DNA from: Malaya genurostris | Lineage: Eukaryota > Arthropoda > Insecta > Diptera > Culicidae | DNA length: 64,000 nt | NCBI RefSeq assembly: GCF_030247185.1 | Contig: NC_080572.1 | Location: forward strand, 172,614,975 to 172,678,974 | Reading direction: 5' to 3' | Shown here: positions 1 to 11,156 of the stretch, piece after piece | How positions within the stretch are numbered: the first letter of the stretch is position 1 | How the letters are laid out: each line of letters opens with the position of its first letter | Notes under the pieces: generated by a model | Told to the model about the DNA's origin: nothing | The model's input: only the letters and a program-made list of their open reading frames with translations | Database searches by the model: none | Translations under genes and position numbers: made by a program

Positions 1-1800
1 TTTGCATGGATATTCTTAGGTGTTTTAGTTCTCATGACATTATTTTAATTATCGTCGTTTTAAACGGCAAATTGAGATTTTAATCACTCATTATCCTGTA
101 ATGCCGAAACTGCAAAACATATCGAATTTCAATCTTAGCGTGCGACAATCGATTGAACATTCCATGAGATGTCGAAGTAAGTTCCACTTTAGAGTTTTTC
201 GTCATTATTTATGGTACTTTCAGAGCCGGTATTCAGGAATTAGCATAGCCCAAAATGATTCGAATGGCCATAAATTATTACGCCAAACAATTTACATGAA
301 ATTTATAAACTCATCATCTGTAATTCCAGAATCGGATAAAATTCACCAATTTTGTATGGGACCTTAAGTCCTGTAATATTTGTTTTGGAAGTTCGATTTG
401 GTCTTTTTTGAGAAAATGATTGAGCTTTGAGAATCGATTCGATACTGGAACCGGAATTCTAAAATCGGTGTAGCCGAAATCAGTTAAATTCACCTCAGCA
501 GTGTGTAGACATCTTTGAGAAATTGTAGTGCGAATTAAAATTTGGGGGTACATTCCGAATCCAAAAACGAATACCGCTCAAACTGAAAAAAATTTGTTTG
601 GTAATCGACTATCCACATCTGCTAACCCGATAAACCTGATTAATTTATGTGAAATGGACATTTTTATACTAATCACCCTGCATTTTCTAAACCAGAAGTC
701 GGATCTGACTAAAAAGTAAGAGGTTTTATAGGATTTTAAGACCTCTCATTTGAATCATAGTTGATTCTTATATTTCATTTAAATCTAAGATCGGTTCAGC
801 CGTCTACGAGAAAAATTAATTGCATTATTTTAATTTCGTTTCACATATCATCCTGTGGTTCCGCAATCAGAAGTCGGATCCAAGCGTAATTCTGGAACCT
901 TGTTTGGGAGTATACGACTTTTCATATGAATCTGAGTTTGTAGAAAACGGTTTAACCATCTCCGAGAAAATTGAGTGAAATTATTTGTCACACACGCATT
1001 TGCTGATCTCGACGAACTGAGTCGTATGGTATATGGAAGTCATGTTCTTCCAGCATTTATTGCTGTAAATAGTTTAAATCAATATAATTATGGAATTACT
1101 TCCAACTCGATAATGCTGGTATCATCTGGTTTACATATGCCATATTCGAAAGATTATGTTGCCAAAAATGAACCGTGCTAAAATTGGTCCGAGGCAAATT
1201 GTCATAAAAAAGGATGCTGTACACAGTCTTTTTGGTACTTGGAAACAATTATATGTAACAGTATAAAAAATCGTGTTTCATGTTGCTCCCAAGCATTGCT
1301 TTTTCATACAGCGCTCAAAATTCCTTCTACTGGAATAAGGCTTACACAAAAATATCGATATCTCCGTTAAAAATGGACGGATTTTAACAATCTATGGCTT
1401 GTTGGATAGGTATTACCGAGCGAAATCTAAGTCTGGAAACATATTCTGTTTTCAAGGTCAAATGTGACAGATACTGTCAAAAAAGTGAAAATTTTGACAT
1501 AAAACTTCGTATAACTCAAAAAGTAAACATCCGATCTCAAAACCATTCAATAGCGTTCTGGGTGACGGGGAGACCTTTCATTTGCGACTAGTTTGATCAA
1601 AATCGGTCCAGCCATCTCTGAGATCTCGACCTCTTAGTTGACAACACACATACAGACACACACACATACACACACACACAGACATTTGTTCAGTTCGTCG
1701 AGCTGAATCGATTGGTATATGACATTCGGCCCTCCGGGCCTCGGAAAATTTTTCGAAAGTTTGAGCGAATTCTATACCTATTTTTTATATATATAAAAAA
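1..1800 (+). repeat. Family A modular repeat, copy A1 (left end outside window)
   Basis: This stretch matches 44379-46267 nearly along its whole length and matches the minus-strand copies at 31164-33488 and 35150-36950. It has degenerate internal units around the motif 'gaa(g/t)tcggatcc', a CA-rich patch near 1645-1680, the hairpin GGCCCTCCGGGCC near 1728-1740, and a terminal AT palindrome (about 1768-1797). No long ORF is present. It is probably a non-autonomous transposable element; the superfamily is not clear. Confidence 0.8.
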
Positions 1801-2830
1801 AGGTAAAACACTATAATTTATGAACCCTAGAACTGTCGATTTGTATATGTATTCTCTCCGTGGTGTTCATACTTTGATGAATTTCCCGCGCTTGTTCAAA
1901 GCGAAAGCCACACTGCAAACGGAGCGAACGATGAACATAGTAGATCAAAAGATCAAGATCACTTTTTCCGTCCGTCCTGCAGCAGAACTGCACACAGTGC
2001 GGATCAACTCAATCGTAAAGTAATTTTTTGAGGGGGTTTCTTTTCACGTGATTTAGTATGCGGTTCTAACGGCACAACAAAATATAGAAGTTTGAAGTTG
2101 AGTTGATGTATTTCATTTCGGATTATCGTTTTTCTTTTCTCGGATCGATTAAATGTATTTTTTCTGTTGCCGTTAACCTTTTAAAAGACTCGCACGCTCG
2201 ATTTATCCCCGTCCATAGCAACAAAGTCTATAGATTCGGATGGTTTTGATGTTTTGTGTTTGGATCTATTTTTTCACTATTTAAGCAATGTTTACGTAGT
2301 GAAAGTAGTATCAACAACATTCTTCCATTCGTTCGTGAAGGAATTAAAGTAAATACTTAAACAGGAACAAAGTTATCAAAATATTAAATCTGGGTTCATT
2401 TCGTCACATTTTCGTATTGTGAAATTTCAAAATGCACCCAGGTGTACAGAAAGACGTAGTCCTACGCCAAAACAGTACGGGGACGAAAATACAATTTTAT
2501 ACTGTTTATAATACAGTTTGACGTCAAGCGTTATTTATAACCGAAAAGTATTGCATCATCAGTTCACCATTCTGACTTTAATCATAGGTACCTTAGAGGA
2601 GGTTAAATAATTTGACCAATATTCTTAACATTTTGTTATACAGCAGTGAAGATGTATATTTAGGAATTTAGATCTTATTTTTAATTTAATAATATAAGTG
2701 TTAAGGCACACTGCTCAAGCTCTAAGATGCCGAGGGAAAGGAATTCAGGTCTGTTAAATTGTTTATGGATAGTTGAAAAATACAATTAAAATGTCTAACA
2801 CTGAATACTTAAACTACTGTTTCTTACAAA
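1801..2830. other. Unassigned AT-rich DNA
   Basis: I see no gene, repeat copy or RNA here. The short ORFs lack any recognisable motif. Confidence 0.5.
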
Positions 2831-3102
2831 AAACTACCCCCAATTGAGTATTGCTAGCCGATAATACCAGCTACATTGTATTCTCATGTAGATTCGATAT
2901 GGGACTTGCTTTGGACGATCGCACATCTGTCTCACTTCCCAAGCCCGGTTTGGTGGAAGAACACAGTCACCGGACATATTCAGGACACCGTTCAAAGACC
3001 ACACCATTTCGCAAACCACACTCAGACTCTCTCACACACACACACACTCACACAGTTTCCTACACGGTTTCGCTCAATTTTATTTTCACCCACTGGAGCC
3101 AG

Positions 3103-3355
3103 AGGTCATTTGAATATCCGGCCTCGATTCAACCGTGTGTCCTTTGTCGAGATGCCATCTCCAGGATGCGACAGAGTTAAGCCGACTGTCGTCCAGCCGG
3201 CCATCGTAATATTCGACTCAGTGAATGATACGATCTCCCTGGGCGACTCCGACGATGACGACGAGCTGGGCCGTAATTGTAACTCATTTTGAAATTTCTT
3301 CCACTCTTTTTTTTTCTCTCCTCCAGCTCATTCAGGAAACAGGAAGTGTAGCTGA
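3103..3355 (+). CDS. Candidate host exon pair (unrecognised)
   Basis: An open frame upstream of 3272 reads ...FVEMPSPGCDRVKPTVVQP (19 residues), then a hydrophobic strand ending IFDS and an acidic run SDDDDELG. A possible acceptor lies at 3101-3102. A weak donor (C|GTAATT) at 3273 would pair with a strong pyrimidine-rich acceptor ending at 3326. That 54-nt intron would continue the frame into PHSGNRKCS and a stop at 3353-3355. The IFDS strand is loosely reminiscent of Ulp2/SENP-type proteases, but the fragment is too short to assign. The alternative is a chance ORF in unique intergenic DNA. Confidence 0.25.
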
Positions 3356-4800
3356 CTCGTGCGTCCCTTTTCCCATTTCGATACCACCCAGCAAAAGTTT
3401 CATCGCTTCCCATATCGCTCTTTCACTCTCTTGGGCGCTGATTATGCCTTAGGAATACTAATTAAATTTTGTAGTCCTTTATCACATCGCACATATATCC
3501 GTGTGCTCGGTCCTACCATTCCAGGTTCCGATCCAGGCTGATAGCCTATCGTCACCGAGAGGAGGCAGGGCAGGTTTCAGGATACTTCAGAAGCAATGGA
3601 CTGTTACGCTGTCATGGCAACAATTATCGGCAAGCCTAAAACTGTGCTGCTTTTTGACCCTGCAAATTGTCCACTTTAACAAGTTTGCATGAAAAGTACT
3701 AGACTTGGAAAGAAGTGGTAGGAGTAAACCTCGTTCTGGAATGAAAGATAATCCACACACCGCCGCCGCCCGCAGGAAAGCTCACTGGAGAATATTTGTA
3801 GCACTACTGGGTTATATGAAGCGAAAACGGCAGCAACATAGTTTATTAGTTATCTTCTACGTCCTGGTTCCACCGCAAGCTCTTCGCAGCAATCTGCCGT
3901 TCATCGTCCTGCCGTCTAAACCGTCCCTTGCCAACGCTATCACTAGCCGTCAGTAGCATCGCTCTTCTTCTGCGAGAAATTTTTGAACTTGGTCTTTCGT
4001 TCGTTAGAATATTACACACTCTGACTCGCGGTTCGGTCCAACCTCCCAACCCCACGACGGGTTCGCTCCTATTCATCCATTCACGTATAATCCCAATCCA
4101 GGATCACGCGGAACGGGGAAACACAAGCCAACTTAATTTTTATGCTGCTTTTGGGATGTATTAATGTTTGCCAGGATAAAATATTGTACATACTTGCTGT
4201 AATTAAGGCACACCGTGCATGAATATAGTAATAAAATTCTATGAACTGCTAATTTACAAGCAGAGCAACATGAAAAATGCAAAAACTCTGCCATACGATT
4301 TTAATGCTACTTCTGGAGAAGGCAAGAAACTAGTGATGGGGAGAAATTGTAGATTGAGCTGGAAGTAGATTGGTGTGTTTAATTGAAACTTGTGTCAGCC
4401 CTTCCTGTTTTTTACCGTGTCTACATTCATGGAAAGTTCGATAATTGATATTAATGTGAATTCAGCTTTGAAATGAACGAAAAAAAGACATGACACGTGT
4501 AGCTCATCGGTTTATCCGTTCCTATGTAGTTCCATGGTCATCAATCTGAAGTAGATGAATTGTTTACTGCCCTTGCCCACTGAGAGTATCAATTGCTAAA
4601 CAGGACATAATTTGATTCCACTAACGAGTTATCGATGTTTCAGGATAGTTAATCATTGACAATAAACATAGTGATTCTGTTTCCATAAATTTCCTTGTTT
4701 TGCTTCGATTATAGCTACAACTAGCTCAAGATAATTCAGATTAATTTGAAAACAAACGAATGAAATTTTTTTAGCTATGAGTAGGAGATTTATTGTCAAA
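3356..4800. other. Unassigned, mostly unique DNA
   Basis: The segment 3356-4160 has higher GC than the surroundings and no copies elsewhere in the window. From 4200 to 4800 it is AT-rich. No gene or RNA can be supported. Confidence 0.5.
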
Positions 4801-4802
4801 AA

Positions 4803-5542
4803 CCTGTTTTAATCCACCTAGTAGTGTAATGATGCCTTTCTCATTGATTGTTTGACCATCTACTAATAAAAACTATTAATTGGAGGAGATTTGAGGTCGA
4901 TCTAGAAAACTTTTCACGGTATTTCGCCCTTTTCAGTGATGGTATACAATTTTTAACACTCTTCACCCTATATTTTTGGATCCGGAATTCGGATCCAGAT
5001 GAAATTCAGAAATTACGTATGGGACCACTGGACCTTTCATTTGAACCTAAGTTAATGAAAATCGGTCGCTCCATCTATGAGAAAAGCTAGAAAACATATT
5101 TTTAGTTTTTTTGCGCATTTTATCCCATTACTCCGGAACTGGAAGTCGGATCCAAACAATATTCAGGAATTTTGTATGGGACTACAAGACCTTCTCTGAA
5201 CCATCTCTGAAAAAAGGTAATGCACATATTTTCACAATTTTTTGCACATTTTACCCCATAATTCCGGAACCGGAAATCGGATTCAAATAATATTCAGGAA
5301 TTTTGTATTGGACCACAAGACCTTTCATTTGAATCTAAGTTTGTGAAAATCGGTACAGCCATCTCCGAGAAAAGTTAGTGCAAAAAAACGTTACATACAC
5401 ACATACGCACATACACACACAGACATTTTGCGTACTCGACGAACTTAGTCGAATGGTATATGACACTCGGCCCTCCGGGCCTCGGTTCAAAAGTCGGTTT
5501 TCACAATAATTGCATAACCTTTCTATATGAAAAAGGCAAAAC
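4803..5542 (+). repeat. Family B modular repeat, copy B1
   Basis: It starts CCTGTTTTAATCCACCTAG and ends near CCTTTCTATATGAAAAAGGC. The start also contains GATGCCTTTCTCAT, whose reverse complement resembles the terminal ATGAGAAAGGC, so the ends are weakly inverted. The interior carries two to three copies of a unit of about 150 bp (a 'ccggaa...gtcggatcc...ttcatttgaa' pattern). A CA-rich patch, a conserved GACATTTTGCGTACTCGACG segment and the GGCCCTCCGGGCC hairpin follow near the 3' end. Confidence 0.8.
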
Positions 5543-6339
5543 GCGAGTACTCTAAGTGTCATTAATTAACACAGTTTGATAAGGTTTGCGTTCATTATAA
5601 GAACAATCAGGAGCTTTCAGAAAATGGGTAATGAATACAAATAAAACTGACATGGCTTTTCCACGATGCGGAAAATTGTTCTTTAGTTTAAGCGAATTCT
5701 ATACCTATTTACTATGGAAAAGTGAACGAACATAATAAAAAAAAAACATTTTTGTCGAAGTTTATCGAAAATTTGCTATAATTGCATTTTCCATGATACT
5801 GTAAGTGAAATGATAGTGACGATCGAGTTCAATATGTAAAAATTCAAATGGTACCGAATATTTTCTATTTATAAAGTGCTATTTGGACATATTTGGTAAA
5901 TTATTGCATCTGATACATACAGCAATGAATAAGAAATAAGTTAAAAATAAGAGTAAAGATACAGTAAAACAAAATTTCTTAGAATCTGCTCGGTTTTATC
6001 TGTTTGAATTTGGAAATTCGACCTTCATAAAAACATTAAAAAATAGCATTTTATGAGACTCATAAAAACTGATTGGATTCGTCAACTCATAAAGTTGTAT
6101 ATTGTTATGAACAGACAAATTTTTACTACTCATATTGTCTAAGGAAACTATCATGTATCTGAGTATTAAAAAGTTTTTAAGAAGTTACATAGATGTTTAA
6201 CTGATTAGTCGACAACAACAACAACAAGTATAACATTCAGCATTCACATCCTTCACTTGCGAACGAAATAAGCAATACACAACTGTTGCTAATGATTTTA
6301 ATCTGTAACAAAGAACGAACAATTTTGCTATAGGGCATT
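5543..6339. other. Unassigned AT-rich DNA
   Basis: A short fragment of the family A 3' end (gcgaattctatacctattt) is recognisable near 5690-5712. Nothing else is identifiable. Confidence 0.4.
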
Positions 6340-6620
6340 TTGGTTATAAATTGAAAAACTAAATTGGTCGTCTTTAACAACATGCACAAATATGACTTTC
6401 TCATACTAGTCAAATGAAAATACTCATGGTTTATAACCATCCATAATTAGTGTCTGCTTAACTAAAGAACAAAACGTGTCGTAAGCAAATATTCCGTATT
6501 TCTATGTGTCGGTTTTTCACGATACGCTGTGTGCGATCATTCGTTCAACTCATGTGTTTGTAATATTGCGCGCCTTATGTTGTCACAGAATTTAACCTTA
6601 AGGTGAAATGTAGCGGAATG
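6340..6620 (+). repeat. Family D repeat, copy 1
   Basis: It is similar to 52880-53160 over the 'ggttataaattga', 'catggtttataacc' and 'gaacaaaacgtgtcg' segments, followed by the 'tatgtgtcggttttt' block that is also found at 7920. It is non-coding and probably a degraded MITE. Confidence 0.6.
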
Positions 6621-7867
6621 CCGTTTTTGATCATTTATTCAAAAATTAGACCGATTTTCGAAAAACCAAAAACACTTAAGTTTTCGAAATCAAATTTATC
6701 ATAACTAAGTATTCTTAGAATTTTGGAATTTTGCTTTGCCGAGCCGTAATTGGTTTTTGAAATGTATAAACGGTTACTGTTCCGTTCCACGGGGATGATT
6801 TTAGAACTGAAAAGTAGTGTAGTAGTAGTGTTGTAGCAGAATTTCACAAAGAATCTGAAAATGCAACTCAAAATTATAAAATATTAGCTAAAACAACCGA
6901 AATTTGAAAAAGTTTACATAAACTTTTCCGCATTTTTTTTATTGCTTGCGCGCTGCTGTTTCGTATTGAGGTGGTGTGAGAAATGCACGGTGGGCACGGT
7001 GGCATTATATCGTTAGCAAAAATTACATATAAAATAATGAAGCGATTTATGCAGCATTGGGTTTTGTGTTAAAATAAAAATGAGTTGAATACAATAAAAT
7101 GGGTATTGTAAGAAATCGTTTATTTTCTAAGTAACTGTCATTTATAATTCTAATAATGTCCAATTCTGTTGAGTTCAATGCATTGATGTTGTGAGCTTGG
7201 CTGTTTAAGATCGCATAACAGGTATTAGTTTAGATTGTAGCAATTTTTATAGCAAATCTACAACTTCATCATTGACAAGCTACTGAATGAAATGAATACA
7301 AGCCAAGTATTATCGTTTATTAAACTGTGATATAAACAATGTAATAAAAATTGAGAGTCAGTTTCGAGCCAGTCAGCATGGAAAACTTATTGGAATTCAT
7401 CGGTTTTTCAATTATTATGAATACAATGAATCAACGCTTGATTTTCTTTTCAAAATCGATTGAATAATAATGAACTACGAAATAACTTTATATTTAATTT
7501 CGTGCCCCAAATATGTGCTTGAGAAAAGATTCACTAAATAATTTAACTGTCAAGCAAACACTTTTGCGTAAATTCTATCTCATCGGCGGGAAGGGCCTGG
7601 GGCAAAGATATCGAAAATACTTAAATGTTCTCTTGTCTTTAATCGTTCTTTTGAAGAAGAATCCAGGCTTGCTACTAAGCTCAGGCATATACATGGTTAG
7701 CAAGTTATTCAATACATATACATTTAATCTCATTTTAGTCACTCATAATTACTCATGATTTATAGCTCTAGTGTAAGAGTAATCACTAACAATAACGATT
7801 GAATTAGCATATATTCAAAGTGTGAAGGATTCAAAAATCTATTACGTCCAGTCTTTTTTACAAGCCA
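6621..7867. other. Unassigned AT-rich DNA
   Basis: No gene is supported. A short open frame at 7513-7758 has no recognisable motif. Confidence 0.4.
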
Positions 7868-8262
7868 ATATAACGAGAGGTAAACCCAGTGCGCTCAATC
7901 ATTGAAAAAAGTTCTTGTTTCTATATGTCCGTTTTTCTTGGTATGCTTTGTGCGACGGTTCGTTCAACTGAAGCGGATAAAATTTTGCGCGCATTTTATG
8001 ACGCTACATTTCACCTTAATGTTCGTTCATACCAAACATTTTAGAAAGCTTCCACTTGGAGTTATTTTTGGGTATCTCATACTACTGAAAAATTTATCAT
8101 AAAATGCTGAACATATTTCCAATAGTATGAAGATGAAATTATGTTTCTGCATAAAATATAGCAAGAGAAATCATCATTTAGTTCTATCCATTCTTGTACA
8201 GCATAAATTTTGAAAAAAAAACCATAGTTAAGTAAGCTGTATTCACGACAAAATTTAAAACC
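7868..8262 (+). repeat. Family D repeat, copy 2
   Basis: It shares successive blocks with 53020-53400 and 23420-23665: 'tttctatatgtc', 'ttagaaa.ctt', 'ctcatactactgaaaa', 'cttgtacag' and 'gtattcacgacaaaa'. It is non-coding. Confidence 0.65.
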
Positions 8263-8572
8263 TACTTAGCTAAACACACATACTCACTTAGCTACCAATC
8301 AGTTCATTTAAAGTTTGCGGATAAATGGCGTTATAATGGTGTTGGATTTATCGCTGGATTAGTAATCGATCAGCGATCACTGTCAAACCACAGACGAATA
8401 CAGTAAATATTGTTTGTTTTTTACTGAATATGACAATATGACCATTTCGAGAAGGTAAAAGTCGGACGAACAAAATGCTTCCCCACCGGTCGATGACCAA
8501 AGATAAACGTTCTGTAACTTAAATAGTTTAAAACTAAATCTCCGCATCTCTATCTGGAGACGGTGCGTGTGA

Positions 8573-8700
8573 TTCAATTGAACAAAACATCTTTCAACTA
8601 TGTCGAATGGTATAGGACACTTAGCCCACCGGGCCAATTTTTCGCGAATCAAATTTTCAAGTGATTGCATAATCTTTCTATTTAAGAAAGGCAAAAAGTA
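8573..8700 (+). repeat. Family B fragment (3' module), B6
   Basis: It retains the 'gtcgaatggtata', gGCCCACCGGGCC and 'gattgcataatctttctat' blocks of the family B 3' end. The stretch from 8262 to 8573 is unassigned. Confidence 0.6.
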
Positions 8701-8929
8701 TACGTTTTTAGAATCATGATTTTGTGATAATTGCAATAATTGTTAGCAGGACTTTTTGTGGGGGCACGCGAGGGCACGCAGTGCCCCAAAAGAAAATTTC
8801 AAAAATATCATCGTGACTCATCTAGAAATGGCTTTTATAATCAACTAACTAAGCCAACAAATCGGAATAATGTACCGTCCCTGTTTTTGCATCATCAATC
8901 ATATGGAGGTTAGGATTTTTAACACCCAT

Positions 8930-9080
8930 CATCCTAAATCACACAAAACTAGAGTTCAAGATTAGATTGGAAAATTTCGTCGCTCATTTGATTGTTTGAA
9001 AATTTTTCAACACCGGAAGTCAGATCCGGGTGAAATTCAGGAATTTCTTATGGAACCATAAGACCTTTCGTTTAAATTTA
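8930..9080 (+). repeat. Family B internal-unit fragment, B8
   Basis: One degenerate internal unit is visible (ccggaagtcagatccgggtg ... agacctttcgttt). The segment 9080-9553 is AT-rich and unassigned. Confidence 0.5.
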
Positions 9081-9553
9081 ACTCTCCTCATCAATACTGT
9101 CCACACCATAGCAGTTACAACGAGAGAATAATTACGAAAATATTCGTGTGCAAAATTTGACTAAAATTTGAAAGCTGCTTTAAAATTTATTCCGTATATT
9201 GTAAACAAAAGTTATTGTTTCAAATTATTATAAAAATTAAATAAAAGTATAATAAGCAGCTATTAATTTTTACTAAAATATTGTGTTTTTCATCAATGGA
9301 AAAAGAAATGACGTCAAAATATTCTCTGTAAAACATTGTGGAGGGGGTACAAAAAACTGTGCACTAGCGTGCCTCTTAGGGAGAAGTAACAAAAAAACCC
9401 TGGTAGCAAGTGTGTGCCAATTGAAAAAAAGCGAATGTCAAGGATGGTAAACACTACACGGAACGACCTAAATTAGCTCTGCGCCTAATTCGTATTACTG
9501 TTTTTGAATAAGTTAAGTTTAACAACAAAATTTCCAAAATAACTATGAAATTA

Positions 9554-9977
9554 ACACATGGATCAATAAGTCCCGAGACTAAAGCAGAGATGGCGCTCGT
9601 ATTAAACCAGTAACCACGTCTTTCTAGAGTACTAACCTTTGCTTGAAACGGGTCAAAGTGACAAAAATTATAATGAAAGATCGTAAAGTGAAGCTCCGTG
9701 AGATTGCTGAGATGACACAGATATCATATGGAAGTGTATTTACTATACTTCATGAAAAATTGAGCATGAAAAAGGTTTTTTCCAAGTGGGTGCCGCGATT
9801 GCTTTCGATAGAATAAAAATAGCAACGAGTCGATGATTCAGAAAGCAGTTTATCGAAAAAATAATGTTGGAACCAATGTATTACCTTAAAAGGTGATTAT
9901 GTTGATGAATAAAAAAAACATTTTTCAAAAAAAATGTTGTTTCCATTGTTAGTCTCGGAACTTATTGATCCATGTGT
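9554..9977 (+). mobile_element. Mariner-type MITE (internally deleted), 424 bp
   Basis: Terminal inverted repeats of about 27 bp begin ACACATGGATCAATAAG at 9554 and end at 9977 with its near-perfect complement. Both ends abut TA (9552-9553 and 9978-9979), the mariner target duplication. The interior, read at about 9660-9850, keeps a degenerate transposase segment (KDRKVKLREIAEMTQIS), which is the helix-turn-helix region of a mariner transposase. The catalytic domain is absent. Its TIRs differ from those of the mariners at 25634 and 51795, so it is a separate family. Confidence 0.85.
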
Positions 9978-9979
9978 TA

Positions 9980-10223
9980 GTTAAAATTGAGAATTTACTT
10001 TGCTAAAAAAAACTCTTATTGTTAGAGAATGTGTTTATTTGGTGAATAAACGGGACACAAACCATCAATATTTCAATCAAACACGAAATTCTAATTGACA
10101 ACTAATTTTGTTATTAAAATCAGAAAATTTGTTTCTATTTATGTATCACCGAAGGACCGCATAAAGAAAACAAAAATGAAATTGGTTTTATTAACAAGTT
10201 TGTTAGCAAAAAACTCATGAGAA
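9980..10223. other. Probable 5' flank or 5' UTR of the following LINE
   Basis: This is AT-rich sequence. The 5' boundary of the LINE cannot be placed because no target duplication was found. Confidence 0.35.
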
Positions 10224-11024
10224 GTGTCAAAGCCAAACAACAACAGCAGCAGCAACAACAACAACAACAACGACAATAATGTGCACTACAACAGCAACTT
10301 GAACACTAATAGTAACAATACCTGCCACAACAATAACAATAATATGTCATTACAATATACCTTACCCTTGGACAAAGACCTACTAGCAGCTGCACGGGTT
10401 CAATTCTCCGGGAATCCAGGTGCAGATATTGCCTCAAAATTCATAAATTTTCAAAAAGGTGAAACCATCAACCCTTACAAAGGAACAAGAAGTATTCAAA
10501 ACAACACGGTCTTAGGAAGTAATGACATCGAAGCTGCACCATCCACTAACTATGTGAACACATCTTCAATACCACAGAACGTAAATACATCTACAGTATC
10601 ACATGACATGAGTACAGACAGCCAATTCGAAATTGATCCAATGCGTCCTCCAATTGTACGTCTTACTTCACAATCTGCAAATGGCGACGAACGCTTCTTG
10701 AAAGCAAGACTTCGTGACCCGAAAATAATGCACGTCGTCCGTCTGTATTTGTCATACATGAAAAATCAACAACCTACAGTATGCATCGAGGGTATGACAC
10801 CAACTAGTATAAAAATGCTATTAGCATCAGAAGGCCTTCCAACAACACCTGACCACCTTCTACGAATCTTCATCGAAGTGCATCAGGAATATGGAATGAA
10901 ACCTAAGGAAGCGCAGGCCGATCTGGACTCTTATGGGAAATTTTTGACAAGTGAACACATCCGCCGACTCCAACTAATCCGGGAAGCCGAACACAATTTT
11001 ACAAGGCCGAATTTTCGGAAATAA
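10224..11024 (+). CDS. LINE ORF1, Asn-rich, unusual
   Basis: This is a 266-codon open frame. It has no ATG at its 5' end, and the first in-frame ATG is at 10344 (residue 41). The N-terminus (residues 5-40) is almost pure Asn, encoded by a CAA/CAG/AAC microsatellite. An ATG at 10217 in the next frame reads MRSVKAK followed by poly-Gln, so an indel in the microsatellite may have shifted the frame. The C-terminal half (about 150-266) is ordinary, charged and helical (LRDPKIMHVVRLYLSYMKN, SIKMLLASEGLPTTPDHLL, IRRLQLIREAEHNF). It has no CCHC knuckle and no RRM motif that I can see. It lies directly upstream of the reverse transcriptase ORF on the same strand, which suggests an RNA-binding ORF1. 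A captured host fragment is the alternative. Confidence 0.6.
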   Translation: MSKPNNNSSSNNNNNNDNNVHYNSNLNTNSNNTCHNNNNNMSLQYTLPLDKDLLAAARVQFSGNPGADIASKFINFQKGETINPYKGTRSIQNNTVLGSNDIEAAPSTNYVNTSSIPQNVNTSTVSHDMSTDSQFEIDPMRPPIVRLTSQSANGDERFLKARLRDPKIMHVVRLYLSYMKNQQPTVCIEGMTPTSIKMLLASEGLPTTPDHLLRIFIEVHQEYGMKPKEAQADLDSYGKFLTSEHIRRLQLIREAEHNFTRPNFRK

Positions 11025-11156
11025 CGACGCCCTCTGACGAAGGAATAGAAACAGGAATTAGTAATGTAAGTATTTCAGAATTCTCAAAAACTTCTTCGCT
11101 TCATAGACAAAATGTGACTGAAATTTTGGTCTATTGCCAAAATTTCAACCGCATGA

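Noticed and set aside
3020..3055. CA run at 3035-3053 as part of a family B repeat
   Set aside because: The flanking 3' module and hairpin of family B are absent.
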